Below are positions 26,776-35,510 of a stretch of DNA of 64,000 nt, one piece after another (the stretch's first letter is position 1; the number at the start of each line of letters is the position of its first letter). A program made the position numbers and the translations under genes. Source of the stretch: Gammaproteobacteria bacterium (GTDB lineage: Bacteria; Pseudomonadota; Gammaproteobacteria; Steroidobacterales; Rariloculaceae); assembly GCA_022819855.1 (NCBI GenBank), contig JAJEGN010000004.1, positions 61,558 to 125,557 of the forward strand, given 5' to 3'. The notes under the pieces are model-generated. The model was not told the DNA's origin and did no database searches. It saw only the letters and a list, made by a program, of their open reading frames with translations.

Positions 26776-27600
26776 ATGTCACGACTCGTACACTTCGCGC
26801 TGATCGCCATGATCGCGGCGCCCGCCGCGGCGCTCGCGCAGACCGCGGCCGAGCGCCGCGAAGCCTTGAGCAACATGATCCCGCAGCATCCGGAGTACCT
26901 CGGCGCGCTCGCTCCGGAGAATCTCAATGCGGAACGTCCCGAACCGCCGTTCAACCTGACGGGCACCTGGTTCGTCGACCTCAGCGAAGGGTTCGCGAAT
27001 TTCAGGTACGGGCCGCCGTACCCGGAGTTCATCGGTCAGGCGAGAGAGGATTTCGAGGAGGGCTTGCGCGCGCGCGCCGAGGGCCGTCCCTATCGCGACG
27101 CGATCGGTCAGTGTTTCCCGGCCGGCATCCCGATGATCATGACGCGGGTCTGGCCCATCGCGATGGTGCAACTGCCGACCGTGATCTACATGGTCTCGAA
27201 CTTCAACAACAGCTTCAGGCAGATCTTCCTCGACGGGCGCGACTACTCGGACCCGGATTACGTGATCTTCACCTACAACGGCGAGTCGATCGGTCACTGG
27301 GAGGGCGATACGCTCGTCGTCAACACGCGCTACGTCGAGACGTTCAACCATTTCATCGATTCGGGCATCCCGATTTCCGAGGACTTCCACATGCAGGAGC
27401 GCATCCGCCTGCTCGAGGACGGCGAGGTGCTCCAGATCGAGCACATCATGACGGACCCGAACAACTGGGTCGGGGAGTGGCGCAACACCAAGCAGTGGCT
27501 CAGGGTCGATTACACGGATATCGGCGAGGTCGAGTGCCTGCCGAACCTGAACGAGAATCTTCCAAGCACGCAGGCCGGTCAGGCGGGACTCTCCGAGTAG
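26776..27600 (+). CDS. Secreted protein of unknown function (WEGD-motif family)
   Basis: The protein has 274 residues with a signal peptide ending near ALAQT (22) and a strong GGAGGGGGAGA ribosome site. Landmarks are CFPAGIPM (113-120), IFLDGRDYSD (150-159) and the core GESIGHWEGDTLVVNTRYVE (169-188). This set is familiar from a widespread but uncharacterised group of secreted proteins in environmental proteobacteria and acidobacteria. The next-but-one gene has the same order of motifs, so the two may be distant relatives around the DUF6152 gene. No catalytic residues can be proposed with confidence. Confidence 0.82.
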   Translation: MSRLVHFALIAMIAAPAAALAQTAAERREALSNMIPQHPEYLGALAPENLNAERPEPPFNLTGTWFVDLSEGFANFRYGPPYPEFIGQAREDFEEGLRARAEGRPYRDAIGQCFPAGIPMIMTRVWPIAMVQLPTVIYMVSNFNNSFRQIFLDGRDYSDPDYVIFTYNGESIGHWEGDTLVVNTRYVETFNHFIDSGIPISEDFHMQERIRLLEDGEVLQIEHIMTDPNNWVGEWRNTKQWLRVDYTDIGEVECLPNLNENLPSTQAGQAGLSE

Positions 27601-27648
27601 GCGAGCCTGCAAGTGCACAGGCAAGGGAACGAAACGGGGTACGAGACA

Positions 27649-28086
27649 ATGAAGACGGTCGGACGAGTCGGACTTTCGGCTGCGTTGGCTGCGGCTGCGG
27701 CTGCGCTCGGCATGCTCGGCGCGACGCTCGGGTGGGCCCATCACTCCACCGCGGCCTTCGACAATGACACCGTGGTCAGGATCGACGGCACCGTGACGCA
27801 GTTCCGCTGGATCAACCCGCATGCGTCCTTCAAGGTCGACGGGGTCAGCGAGGGCGACGCGCCGGACGGGCTCTGGACCGTGGAGATGACCGCCGCGAAC
27901 GTCCTGATCAACCAGGGCTGGAGGCGAACGTCGCTACGGGTCGGTGACGAGGTGACCGTCTACGTCAACCCGCTGCGCAACGCCATCACGCTCAACGACG
28001 GGAGCCAGGGCGGCCTGTACGTCGGCGTCGAGCTGGCCGACGGCACGACGCTTGGCCGCACGGACGGCACGCCGGACGACGAGTAG
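27649..28086 (+). CDS. DUF6152-like exported protein
   Basis: The protein is about 145 residues from ATG 27649; a GTG at 27613 would add 12. A signal peptide ends near GWAHH. The mature part begins HHSTAAFDND and continues VVRIDGTVTQFRWINPHASFKVD, a beta-rich domain remembered as DUF6152, with WTVEMTAANVLINQGW and the C-terminal LRVGDEVTVYVNPLRN. It sits between two related secreted-protein genes, a combination I associate with these families elsewhere. The function is undescribed; the HH pair after the signal cleavage site could bind metal (speculation). Confidence 0.8.
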   Translation: MKTVGRVGLSAALAAAAAALGMLGATLGWAHHSTAAFDNDTVVRIDGTVTQFRWINPHASFKVDGVSEGDAPDGLWTVEMTAANVLINQGWRRTSLRVGDEVTVYVNPLRNAITLNDGSQGGLYVGVELADGTTLGRTDGTPDDE

Positions 28087-28209
28087 CCGACAGGTGGCTC
28101 CTGGCGGCAAGCGAGTGCTTGGTCGATGCGAAGCAGGACGCTCGGTAAGCGCTTCGTTCCCGGGCAATGATCGATCCGTCGGTCGAACACCTATGACGGG
28201 GATGACGGC

Positions 28210-29643
28210 GTGAATTGGAGGACTCCCGGGATCGTTGCAATCGCGCTTGCTGCTGCGGTGTTCGCATCCGTGGCCGCAGCGCAACGCGTCGCCGATCCGG
28301 GATTCACGAGCGTCGGCCGCGGGGCGCCGCTGCCGGTCGCGATTCCGGCCGAGTCGTTTACCGACATGGCGGACACCGAAAAATATCCGCCTGACGAGAT
28401 CGAGGGTCTGCCGGAACGCCACTGGATGGTCGGACCCTACATCGTGAATCGCGAGGGCGAGGACGGCGAGGCCGTCGAGGTGCGGGCCGGGTCGGCCTGG
28501 AACGGCGCCGCGCCGGAGGGCGTCGAGCCGCTCGAGGTCGACATCTTCACGAGCGAGGACTTCTACGCCGACCGCGAACTGTGGAGCGACCCGCGCTATT
28601 TCCGCTGCAACAGCAGCTTTGCGATTGAAGCGGCATGGAGCTCGGGCACGATCGGCGACGATCCGCCGGCGACGGCTGCCTGGGGATATTGCGACCGCGA
28701 CTACCCGCGCGAGGCGATCGTGAGCCCCTATCCGTTCGATACGGCCGAGGCACATTACGCGGCGCTGCTCGAGGAGACCCGGGCGCGCGGCGGTCCGACC
28801 GAACACAGCTACGCCACCGTTCCGGGCGACTGGAACGGCCGCTACGTCTGGCCGCGCGGCCAGAACTGGTACGCGGAGCACCTCTGGAACCAGGTGCCGA
28901 CGATCCTGTCGCTATTGACCGAGGAATACCGGACCCGCATGGTCCAGGAGGCGTATCACAACGCCCATTCCAATGCGGCTCAATGGCCGGGCCAGTATTG
29001 CTGGCCGGAAGGCTTCATGCGGCGCTGGCACTACCACGCGGTCACGAACCAGCCGCACTGGATCACGGTGACGCCGACTCTCGTGCAGTTCCTGGCCGGC
29101 GACGTCCAGAACGTGCTCACGATCGTCCATGTCGGCCGGTCGTTCAACACGGACGGCGCGGTTCCCCGGCTCGGCGCCGACGTGCCGCGCTGGTACGGCG
29201 AGACGATCGGTTTCTGGGACGGCGACGTGCTGATCACCTGGGCGTCCAACATCCAGGGCTGGAAGGTGCACGGCAACTTCGATTTCTCCAACCGCCTGCA
29301 GACGATCGAGATCTACACGCCGAACCGTGACGAGAGCGGCGCGCTCGTCGGCCTCGATCACGAGGGCATCTTCTACGACCCCGAGGGGCTCGTCGAACCG
29401 ATCCGCATGGTTCGCAACCTCGTCAGGATCAGCGATTACGACGAGGGCGATCCGTTCACCTTCATCGAGTGTCTGCAGACCATCTACCCGATCGACGGCA
29501 TCGCGACGCCCGTGTCGCCCGGTACGGTGATCGACTTCACGGTGCCGGACATGTACGGCCGTCCCTGGGCCCGGATCTGGGAGGAATTCCACGAGCAGGG
29601 CATGGAGCGCCCCGGGGACGACGACATCTTCAGCTTCGAGTAA
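28210..29643 (+). CDS. Large secreted protein of unknown function (WEGD-like motif)
   Basis: The protein has 477 residues from GTG 28210 with a signal peptide cut near VAAAQ (25). The C-terminal half repeats the motif order of the gene at 26776: YCWPEGFMR (263-271), [11 protein letters not shown] (306-316) and [18 protein letters not shown] (330-347). The N-terminal ~200 residues are Trp/Tyr/Asp-rich with C133 and C161 and have no recognised family. It ends seven bases before the convergent IclR gene. It is probably periplasmic. A long 123-bp gap upstream could hold its own promoter. Confidence 0.78.
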   Translation: MNWRTPGIVAIALAAAVFASVAAAQRVADPGFTSVGRGAPLPVAIPAESFTDMADTEKYPPDEIEGLPERHWMVGPYIVNREGEDGEAVEVRAGSAWNGAAPEGVEPLEVDIFTSEDFYADRELWSDPRYFRCNSSFAIEAAWSSGTIGDDPPATAAWGYCDRDYPREAIVSPYPFDTAEAHYAALLEETRARGGPTEHSYATVPGDWNGRYVWPRGQNWYAEHLWNQVPTILSLLTEEYRTRMVQEAYHNAHSNAAQWPGQYCWPEGFMRRWHYHAVTNQPHWITVTPTLVQFLAGDVQNVLTIVHVGRSFNTDGAVPRLGADVPRWYGETIGFWDGDVLITWASNIQGWKVHGNFDFSNRLQTIEIYTPNRDESGALVGLDHEGIFYDPEGLVEPIRMVRNLVRISDYDEGDPFTFIECLQTIYPIDGIATPVSPGTVIDFTVPDMYGRPWARIWEEFHEQGMERPGDDDIFSFE

Positions 29644-29650
29644 TGCGATC

Positions 29651-30478
29651 TCAGTGAGTGCTTGCGACTGGGGCCGTGTCCAGCATGCCCAGCGCCGTGG
29701 AGATCTCGCTTGCCGCGGTCTCCGTCAAACGCGCCGCCCGGTCGGCGGATACCGGGTGCGAGCCGTCGAGATAGTCCAGAAAAGGAATCACCAGTGCGGC
29801 GGTGACGTAGCCCGCGTGGTCGAACACCGGGAAGGCGATGTCGGTGACGCCGTGCACCTGGGCGCTGGGGACGATTTCCCTGCCCTGGTCGCGGATGCGC
29901 GTGGCCATCCGGTGGATTTCGCCGGTGTCGGGCCTGTCTTGCAGCCCGGGGATCTTGGAGAGCATCGTCGCGCGCGACTCATCATCCGCGTACGCGAGCA
30001 GAATGCGCCCGGAACAGGTTTCCAGCAGCGGTGCGATCGCCCCGAGCCGGACGCTGTAGATGCGGTCCGCCGGCGGGTCGTACTGGGCCACGACGTGGCC
30101 CTGTCCCGCGTAGTGGATGACCAGGTGGCAGGACTGGCCGGTATCTCTGGCCAGTTTCTTCATGATCGGACCGGCGGAGGCCGTGAGCCGCGCCACCGGA
30201 GGAAACCGGTGCGACATTTCGAACATTCTGAGCGTCAGGACGAAGGCGTCGGAGTCCCCGCTCATCTGTATGTAGTTGCGCCGTTCCAGCACGACGACCA
30301 TGCGGAACAGTTCTCCGACCGTGCGGCCGAGCCGTTCGGCCAGTTCGGTGATGGTCAGCCCCTCCGGTTCCCGGGCCAGGAGTTCCAGAACGTCCAGGCC
30401 CTTCTCGAGCGCCGGCGCCCGATAAAGCTGGCGCCGCGCCTTTGCGGCATCACCCGTCGATCGTCGAGGTCCTCTCAT
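29651..30478 (-). CDS. IclR-family transcriptional regulator
   Basis: The protein is about 275 residues from ATG 30478; an in-frame GTG at 30538 would give 295, and neither has a clear ribosome site. The N-terminal winged helix reads ALEKGLDVLELLAREPEGLTITELAERLGRTVGELFRMVVVLERR. The C-terminal effector domain has GQSCHLVIHYAGQGHVVAQ, LLETCSGRILLAY and ITDIAFPVFD-like segments. IclR proteins usually control adjacent catabolic genes in response to aromatic or short-chain acids. The convergent secreted-protein cluster is a candidate target, though IclR targets are more often divergent. Confidence 0.92.
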   Translation of the reverse strand: MRGPRRSTGDAAKARRQLYRAPALEKGLDVLELLAREPEGLTITELAERLGRTVGELFRMVVVLERRNYIQMSGDSDAFVLTLRMFEMSHRFPPVARLTASAGPIMKKLARDTGQSCHLVIHYAGQGHVVAQYDPPADRIYSVRLGAIAPLLETCSGRILLAYADDESRATMLSKIPGLQDRPDTGEIHRMATRIRDQGREIVPSAQVHGVTDIAFPVFDHAGYVTAALVIPFLDYLDGSHPVSADRAARLTETAASEISTALGMLDTAPVASTH

Positions 30479-30703
30479 CTTCCGGCGCTCGTCCCAGGTT
30501 CTCCGAATCCGGTCAGCCAGGCGGATTCCCGCCGACACCCCTGATTATGTTCAATTTTGGAAAAGGTTTCCATATGTAACCCGCACACCGGGGATTTGAG
30601 CTTGCGTGCGGCAACGAATCCCTGGCCGCGGATCGCTGCAACACCATCCTGAGCGGCGCGCGTTTTCTGGTACGGTGTTGCGGTTCTGCAGGGGAGGGCT
30701 TGC

Positions 30704-31963
30704 GTGAGCCTGTTTGAAATCGGCGCCTTTCTGATCGGTCTTTCGGCCTTGTTCGGCTACATCAATTACCGGTACCTGCGCGCACCGCACACCATCGGCC
30801 TGGTTCTCATTGCCGTGGTCGCCTCGCTGGCCATGCTGCTGGTCGAGTCCCTGATTCCCGCCGCGAACGTCGACGCATTGATCGTCCGGGTGTTGGCAAG
30901 GATCGACTTCCACGAAACGCTCATGCACGGCATGCTGAGTTTCCTGTTGTTCGCGGGCGCCCTGCATGTGGATCTGTCGGCGTTGCGCGAGCGTTATCGC
31001 ACGATCGGCCTGATGGCGACCGCGGGCACGCTGATCTCAACCCTTCTCATCGGTGCTGCCACATGGCTTCTGGCCGGCTGGGCGGGGCATCCGATCCCCT
31101 TCGTCTGGGCGCTCGTCTTCGGGGCGCTGATCAGCCCGACCGATCCGGTCGCGGTATTGGCCCTGTTCAGGACCATGCCGGTACCGGAGTCCCTGCAGGT
31201 GACGCTGACCGGAGAGTCCCTGTTCAACGACGGTGTCGGAGTGGTGGTGTTCACCGTCATCCTCGGTGTCGCGATCCAGGGCGGAGAACCCAGCCTCGTG
31301 CACATCGGCGAACTGTTCGCCGTGGAAGTGCTTGGCGGGGTCGTCCTGGGGCTCATGGCGGGCTACGTCGGCTACCGCGCCATGCACCGCGTGGCCGAGC
31401 TGAACCTGCAGGTGCTGATCACCCTGGCGGTCGTGATGGTCTGCTACGCGGCGGCCGTCAGGCTGGAAGTCAGCGGGCCCATCGCCATGGTGGTGGCCGG
31501 GCTCTTTATCGGCAACAGCAGCATGAAATACGCGGTCGGCGACCGTTCCCGGGACTATCTTCAGATGTTCTGGGCATTGCTCGACGAGATTCTCAACTCC
31601 GTGCTGTTCCTGCTGATCGGCCTGGAGGTCCTGATCATTGCCCGCGGCGGTTTCGAGTACTGGATGGGTCTGCTGGTCATTCCCGTAACCCTCGCCGGCC
31701 GCGGGCTCAGCGTGCTGTTTTCGATCGGCGTGCTGCGCCGCTGGGAGGCGTATTCCAGGGGGACCGTTGCCGTTCTGACGTGGGGCGGACTGCGAGGCGG
31801 CATCGCCGTGGCCCTGGCGTTGTCCTTGCCGCCGAACGACTACCGGCCGTTCATCCTCAGCATCACTTACGTCGTGGTGCTGTTCTCCATCATCGTGCAG
31901 GGATTGACCGTTGCACGGCTGATTCGACGCGTGGTGCCGGCGCAGTCGTCCCGGTCCGGATGA
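30704..31963 (+). CDS. CPA1-family Na+/H+ antiporter (NhaP-like)
   Basis: The 419-residue protein has about 12 transmembrane segments. It starts at GTG 30704 with GGGGAGGG upstream. The ion-binding signature is ALISPTDPVAVLAL (about 140-153), and GESLFNDGVGVVVF is the paired helix motif with its conserved acidic residue. LTWGGLRGGIAVALAL is the C-terminal family motif. It exchanges cytoplasmic Na+ or another cation for protons in pH and salt homeostasis. There is no C-terminal regulatory domain. The gene stands alone between the IclR gene and the trans-sulfuration gene. Confidence 0.93.
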   Translation: MSLFEIGAFLIGLSALFGYINYRYLRAPHTIGLVLIAVVASLAMLLVESLIPAANVDALIVRVLARIDFHETLMHGMLSFLLFAGALHVDLSALRERYRTIGLMATAGTLISTLLIGAATWLLAGWAGHPIPFVWALVFGALISPTDPVAVLALFRTMPVPESLQVTLTGESLFNDGVGVVVFTVILGVAIQGGEPSLVHIGELFAVEVLGGVVLGLMAGYVGYRAMHRVAELNLQVLITLAVVMVCYAAAVRLEVSGPIAMVVAGLFIGNSSMKYAVGDRSRDYLQMFWALLDEILNSVLFLLIGLEVLIIARGGFEYWMGLLVIPVTLAGRGLSVLFSIGVLRRWEAYSRGTVAVLTWGGLRGGIAVALALSLPPNDYRPFILSITYVVVLFSIIVQGLTVARLIRRVVPAQSSRSG

Positions 31964-32185
31964 GTGAAGCGGCCCGGTGATTGGCCGCCGGTGTGCCGAT
32001 CAGCCGCGGCGCGTGGCATGTCGCGCGTCTGTGTCACACAAGTAGCGGACCGTACCGCGATATCCGGAGACTTCGAACGTTGAGCTTGAGTGCCCCCGCT
32101 CGGGTGGACACTTCCGGGCCATGTTGTATTGCCTGTACACGGCGGACGAATATGATCGTCCTGATACTGGTTGCGGGATGCGCGG

Positions 32186-33322
32186 ATGACCCACACTGAC
32201 CACTCCCTGGAAACCCTGCTCGCCCAGGCCGGGCACTTCATCGATCCGGAAACGGGCGCGGTCGTACCGCCCATCCATCCGTCGACGACCTACAGGCGCG
32301 ACGGGAACTACGAGTTGCAGGGGTTCGAGTACAGCCGCATCGCCAATCCAACCGGCCGCCGGGTCGAGGAGGTCCTGGCGAGCCTGGAAGGCGCCGAGGA
32401 CGCCCTGTTGTTCTCGTCGGGACTTGCGGGGGTCTCGACGTTCTTCGAAACGGTGCGCTCGGGCAAGCGCGTTGTTGCGCCGCGGGTGATGTACCACGGC
32501 GCGGCCGACTGGCTGCGGCGACTTGCAGAGCGCCGCGGGATCGATGTTGCCTTTTTCGATGCCGCGGCGCCTGATGCCCTCGAGCGCGCGGTTCTGGCCG
32601 GAGAGACTTCAGTCGTCTGGATAGAGCCCTCGGTGAATCCGACCTGGGACGTGATCGACGTACGGGCAGCGGCGGAGACCGCGCACGCGGCGGGTGCGAT
32701 CCTTGCGGTCGACGCCACGGTGACGCCGGCGGTAACGCTTCGGGCGCTCGATCTCGGCGCCGACATCGTCTTTCATTCCGGCACCAAGTACCTGGCCGGA
32801 CACAGCGACGTGACGGCCGGCGTGCTGGCAACGAGAGCCGTCGATACCCGCTGGGACGAGATCAGGCGCGCCCGCACCCTGATGGGCGGTGTGCTCGGTC
32901 CCTTCGAGTCCTGGCTGCTCTTGCGCGGCATGCGCACCCTTCACCTGCGCTACGAACGCCAGTCGGCCAACGCGCTCGCGCTCGCCCGGCACTTCGAGCG
33001 CCATCCGAGGCTTGAGGCCGTGCTCTACGCCGGACTCGAGTCTCACCCCGGTCACGCGATCGCAGCACGGCAGATGCGTGGCGGCTTCGGCGCCATGGTC
33101 TCGCTGCTTGTGTCCGGTGACGCCGACGACGCGAAGCGGGTAGCGACTCGCACACGGTTGTTCGTGCCCGCAACCTCGCTTGGCGGGGTCGAAAGCCTGA
33201 TCGAGCACCGCGCCACGGTGGAAGGCCCGAACAGTGCCGTACCGGCTAACCTGCTGCGCCTTTCAGTCGGTATCGAGCGTGCCGACGAACTCATCGCGGA
33301 CCTGGAGCAGGCGCTGGGCTGA
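32186..33322 (+). CDS. Cys/Met-metabolism PLP enzyme (cystathionine gamma-synthase/lyase type)
   Basis: The protein is about 378 residues from ATG 32186. The trans-sulfuration family signature is clear: PPIHPSTTYRRDG, YSRIANPTGRRVEEVLASLEGAEDALLFSSG, and the PLP-lysine motif FHSGTKYLAGHSDVTAG. SLGGVESLIEHRA is the C-terminal substrate loop. Members include MetB, MetC, MetZ and methionine gamma-lyase, and sequence alone does not fix which reaction is catalysed. The metX gene near 62.6 kb makes a sulfhydrylase or synthase role possible, but the genes are 29 kb apart. Confidence 0.88.
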   Translation: MTHTDHSLETLLAQAGHFIDPETGAVVPPIHPSTTYRRDGNYELQGFEYSRIANPTGRRVEEVLASLEGAEDALLFSSGLAGVSTFFETVRSGKRVVAPRVMYHGAADWLRRLAERRGIDVAFFDAAAPDALERAVLAGETSVVWIEPSVNPTWDVIDVRAAAETAHAAGAILAVDATVTPAVTLRALDLGADIVFHSGTKYLAGHSDVTAGVLATRAVDTRWDEIRRARTLMGGVLGPFESWLLLRGMRTLHLRYERQSANALALARHFERHPRLEAVLYAGLESHPGHAIAARQMRGGFGAMVSLLVSGDADDAKRVATRTRLFVPATSLGGVESLIEHRATVEGPNSAVPANLLRLSVGIERADELIADLEQALG

Positions 33323-33477
33323 GGCGGCCATCGCCTCGACCTGTCGTCGAGCCCATTGCATCTCGAGGTCGATCCTTTGGGGCCGGGAACTGCGGCGCGT
33401 TGCATCCAAATGGACTTCCGCGGGCATCTATTTGACAAACGCGGTATTTCGCCGCGTGGCCACACGGGAGAAAGAGG
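33323..33477. other. Intergenic region upstream of the ECF sigma operon
   Basis: There is no gene here. GGAACT at 33386-33391 resembles an ECF -35 element but no partner -10 is convincing. TTGACA at 33432-33437 is a consensus -35 hexamer about 40 bases before the microprotein start and may serve the operon. Confidence 0.35.
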
Positions 33478-33585
33478 ATGTACTACAGAATGCACGAAGG
33501 TCTGGTCCAGCTTGTGGTGGTTGCGCTGATTGGCCTCGCCTATGCTCAGTGCCTGCAACAGTCGTTCGCGATTGCGGCGGTCTGA
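33478..33585 (+). CDS. Putative 35-residue membrane microprotein
   Basis: ATG 33478 opens a 35-codon frame encoding MYYRMHEG, then a hydrophobic stretch LVQLVVVALIGLAYA, then QCLQQSFAIAAV. A purine-rich AGAAAGAGG directly precedes the start. It begins the run leading to the DUF6249-like, sigma factor and anti-sigma-like genes with a 60-base spacing, so it may be the first gene of that operon. Size alone makes it uncertain; the predicted single transmembrane helix and ribosome site are the only support. Confidence 0.45.
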   Translation: MYYRMHEGLVQLVVVALIGLAYAQCLQQSFAIAAV

Positions 33586-33645
33586 GCCGGGCGCTTGAGC
33601 CACCGATAACGCCAAATTCGAAGCATTCGTTTCAGGGAGCAGGAA

Positions 33646-34038
33646 ATGCAAGAGGAAGTTGTTGCCGTATTCATTCCGATCGTCATGTTCATCGCCATCG
33701 CTGTCGTATTGTGCGTGTACTTCTACCTGCGTCATCGCACCAGCGAGGCGGTCCAGAAGACCGTGCAAACGGCGATCGAACAGGGTCAGCAACTCACCCC
33801 CGAGATACTTGAGCGGCTCGGACAGGTGCCGAAACGCAGGACATCCGACAATGACAAATCCGATCTCCGCCGCGGCGTGATCCTGATCAGCGTCGGACTC
33901 GGGATAGCGGCCTTCGTGGCGTTGGTCCACGAGGAAGGCACCCTGGGTCCGGCGATTGGCATCGGTTTGCTGCCGTTCCTGGTCGGGGTCGCCTACCTGG
34001 GGCTGTGGAAACTCGGCAAGCCGGACAAGTCCGGCTAG
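33646..34038 (+). CDS. DUF6249-like membrane protein
   Basis: The 130-residue protein has three hydrophobic segments: about 7-27 (VFIPIVMFIAIAVVLCVYFYL), 79-94 and 103-120. Between the first and second lies a soluble stretch TSEAVQKTVQTAIEQGQQLTPEILERLG. The layout matches DUF6249-type proteins that accompany ECF sigma factors in several proteobacteria. A GGGAG/AGGAA ribosome site precedes the ATG. It probably forms a membrane-sensing module with the sigma factor 15 bases downstream; this is inferred from context. Confidence 0.78.
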   Translation: MQEEVVAVFIPIVMFIAIAVVLCVYFYLRHRTSEAVQKTVQTAIEQGQQLTPEILERLGQVPKRRTSDNDKSDLRRGVILISVGLGIAAFVALVHEEGTLGPAIGIGLLPFLVGVAYLGLWKLGKPDKSG

Positions 34039-34053
34039 TACGCCGAGGGCCGC

Positions 34054-34611
34054 ATGCCCGTGGAGCGCCGCGACGAGGAACTCGTTGCCCGCGCCATCGC
34101 GACCGGCAGTCCCGCAGACTACGACGTGCTGATCCGACGGTACCAGTCCGATGTGCGCAACTGGCTCCGCCATCTCACGGGCGACCCCTCAAGGGCGGAC
34201 GACCTCGCACAGGAAACCTTCATTCGAGCCTGGGAACGGCTGCATACGATCAGCGATGGCAAGAGGTTCAAGGCCTGGCTAATGAAGATCGCCTACAACA
34301 TGTTTCTCCAGTCAAGCCGCCGGCAGGGCAGGGAAGCGAGACTGGCGGATGCCCTGGGCCGCGAACAACTGGCCGCCGAAGACCACGTCACCCCAAGCCA
34401 GGACGCCGGTGTGGCCGACCTGCCCAGGATGCTGGCGATACTCAAGGAGGACGAACGCGTGACCATGGTCCTTTGCTACGCTTACGGCATGAGTCACCGG
34501 GAGATTGCGGAGCTGACCGAAACGCCGCTGGGTACGGTGAAATCCCACATTCGCAGGGGCGCCGCGCGGATTCGAGAACGCTTTAACCTGGGGAACCCTG
34601 CTCATGGATAA
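34054..34611 (+). CDS. ECF (sigma-70 family) RNA polymerase sigma factor
   Basis: The 185-residue protein has region 2 (YDVLIRRYQSDVRNWLRHL, DDLAQETFIRAWERL) and region 4 (MSHREIAELTETPLGTVKSHIRRGAARIRERF) separated by a short linker, the full ECF design. It redirects polymerase to stress promoters, probably including its own. It overlaps the next membrane-protein gene by eight bases, as expected for a sigma/anti-sigma pair. The signal is unknown. Confidence 0.93.
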   Translation: MPVERRDEELVARAIATGSPADYDVLIRRYQSDVRNWLRHLTGDPSRADDLAQETFIRAWERLHTISDGKRFKAWLMKIAYNMFLQSSRRQGREARLADALGREQLAAEDHVTPSQDAGVADLPRMLAILKEDERVTMVLCYAYGMSHREIAELTETPLGTVKSHIRRGAARIRERFNLGNPAHG

Positions 34612-34972
34612 GACGGACAGACCCGTAAGCCCTGAAGAGGAAGTGCGCCTCTCGGCACTTTTCGAGACGCTCATTCCGCCCCTGGAAGACGAGGGCTTCA
34701 GCGCAATCGTAACGCGGCGCATCAGGCGACGAGTGTGGTTGCGGCGCGTAGTGCTTGGCACTGCCGTATTCATCGGAGGCGTGCTGGCGTTCGGCCCACT
34801 CTTCGAACTGTCCGTCCAGATATCCGGACTGTCCATCCTGCTTGCCGAGGGACTGGTTTCATTGGCCACGAGCTGGAACGACCCGGGTTGGCTGGCACAG
34901 AACGGGATGGTGCTGATCCTCGCCCTGCTGGCAGTCTCCTCGCCCGGAGCGATACGACTGCTGGAACGCTGA
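34604..34972 (+). CDS. Small membrane protein, possible anti-sigma partner
   Basis: The 122-residue protein has a soluble N-terminal part (about 1-45, acidic then Arg-rich: IVTRRIRRRVWLRR) and hydrophobic segments at about 48-70, 75-88 and 97-112. It resembles short proteins encoded just after ECF sigma factors, but lacks a recognisable zinc-binding anti-sigma motif. The start overlaps the sigma stop by eight bases. The anti-sigma role is inference from coupling and topology. Confidence 0.7.
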   Translation: MDKTDRPVSPEEEVRLSALFETLIPPLEDEGFSAIVTRRIRRRVWLRRVVLGTAVFIGGVLAFGPLFELSVQISGLSILLAEGLVSLATSWNDPGWLAQNGMVLILALLAVSSPGAIRLLER

Positions 34973-35016
34973 CTTGACGGTACGCTGACAGATCCCAGGC
35001 CAGGGAGTACACGCCC

Positions 35017-35496
35017 CTGCTGAATGGCGGAGTAGACGCCTGGTTCGCTGCCGGCCACGAACTTTCCGGTTCCTCCACGGCGGTTCCTGCTGCCGGCTCA
35101 TTGAATGTCCGAAGGAATGACGCTCTGCTTGCAGACTCGCGCGACGTTGCAGCCGCCGTGAACCGTTCCGCTTACAAGATCATCGATACGCGCACGGCTG
35201 TCTTTTACGACGGTGAACAGGGAGTTTTCGGGAAGACCGGACGTATCCCCGGCGCTATCAACCTGCCAATCGAAGGTCTCGCTGATGACAGCGGGCGATT
35301 CGACGAAGCACAGTTGAGGGATGCGTTTCAGAATGCCGGGATCGACCCGGGCGACAGACTCATCATCTACTGTCACGTCGGAATGCGCGCGACACAGGCG
35401 GTTTTCGCGGCGAAACTTCTGGGCTTTGATGTGCGCCTGTATGACGGCTCGTTCCAGGACTGGGTCACGAACAATCGCGGCGACATCGAGCAATAG
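35017..35496 (+). pseudogene. 5'-truncated rhodanese-type sulfurtransferase
   Basis: The intact C-terminal rhodanese domain has the active-site loop CHVGMRAT and LYDGSFQDWV. It can be read from TTG 35101 (131 residues). The same frame continues upstream through LLNGGVDAWFAAGHEL (35017-35064), the typical end of a first rhodanese domain, with no ATG, GTG or TTG before a stop at 34975. A two-domain thiosulfate or mercaptopyruvate sulfurtransferase has therefore lost domain 1, apparently where the ECF operon now abuts. The TTG version might still be expressed as a single-domain protein. Confidence 0.7.
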
Positions 35497-35510
35497 CAGT
35501 CGCAGCGACG

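Noticed and set aside
31981..32199. A 72-codon plus-strand frame between the antiporter and the PLP enzyme
   Set aside because: No ribosome site, no recognisable sequence, and overlap with the better-supported PLP enzyme start.
33386..33391. GGAACT as an ECF-sigma -35 element
   Set aside because: No acceptable -10 partner at 15-17 bases; the hexamer alone is too short to support a promoter.
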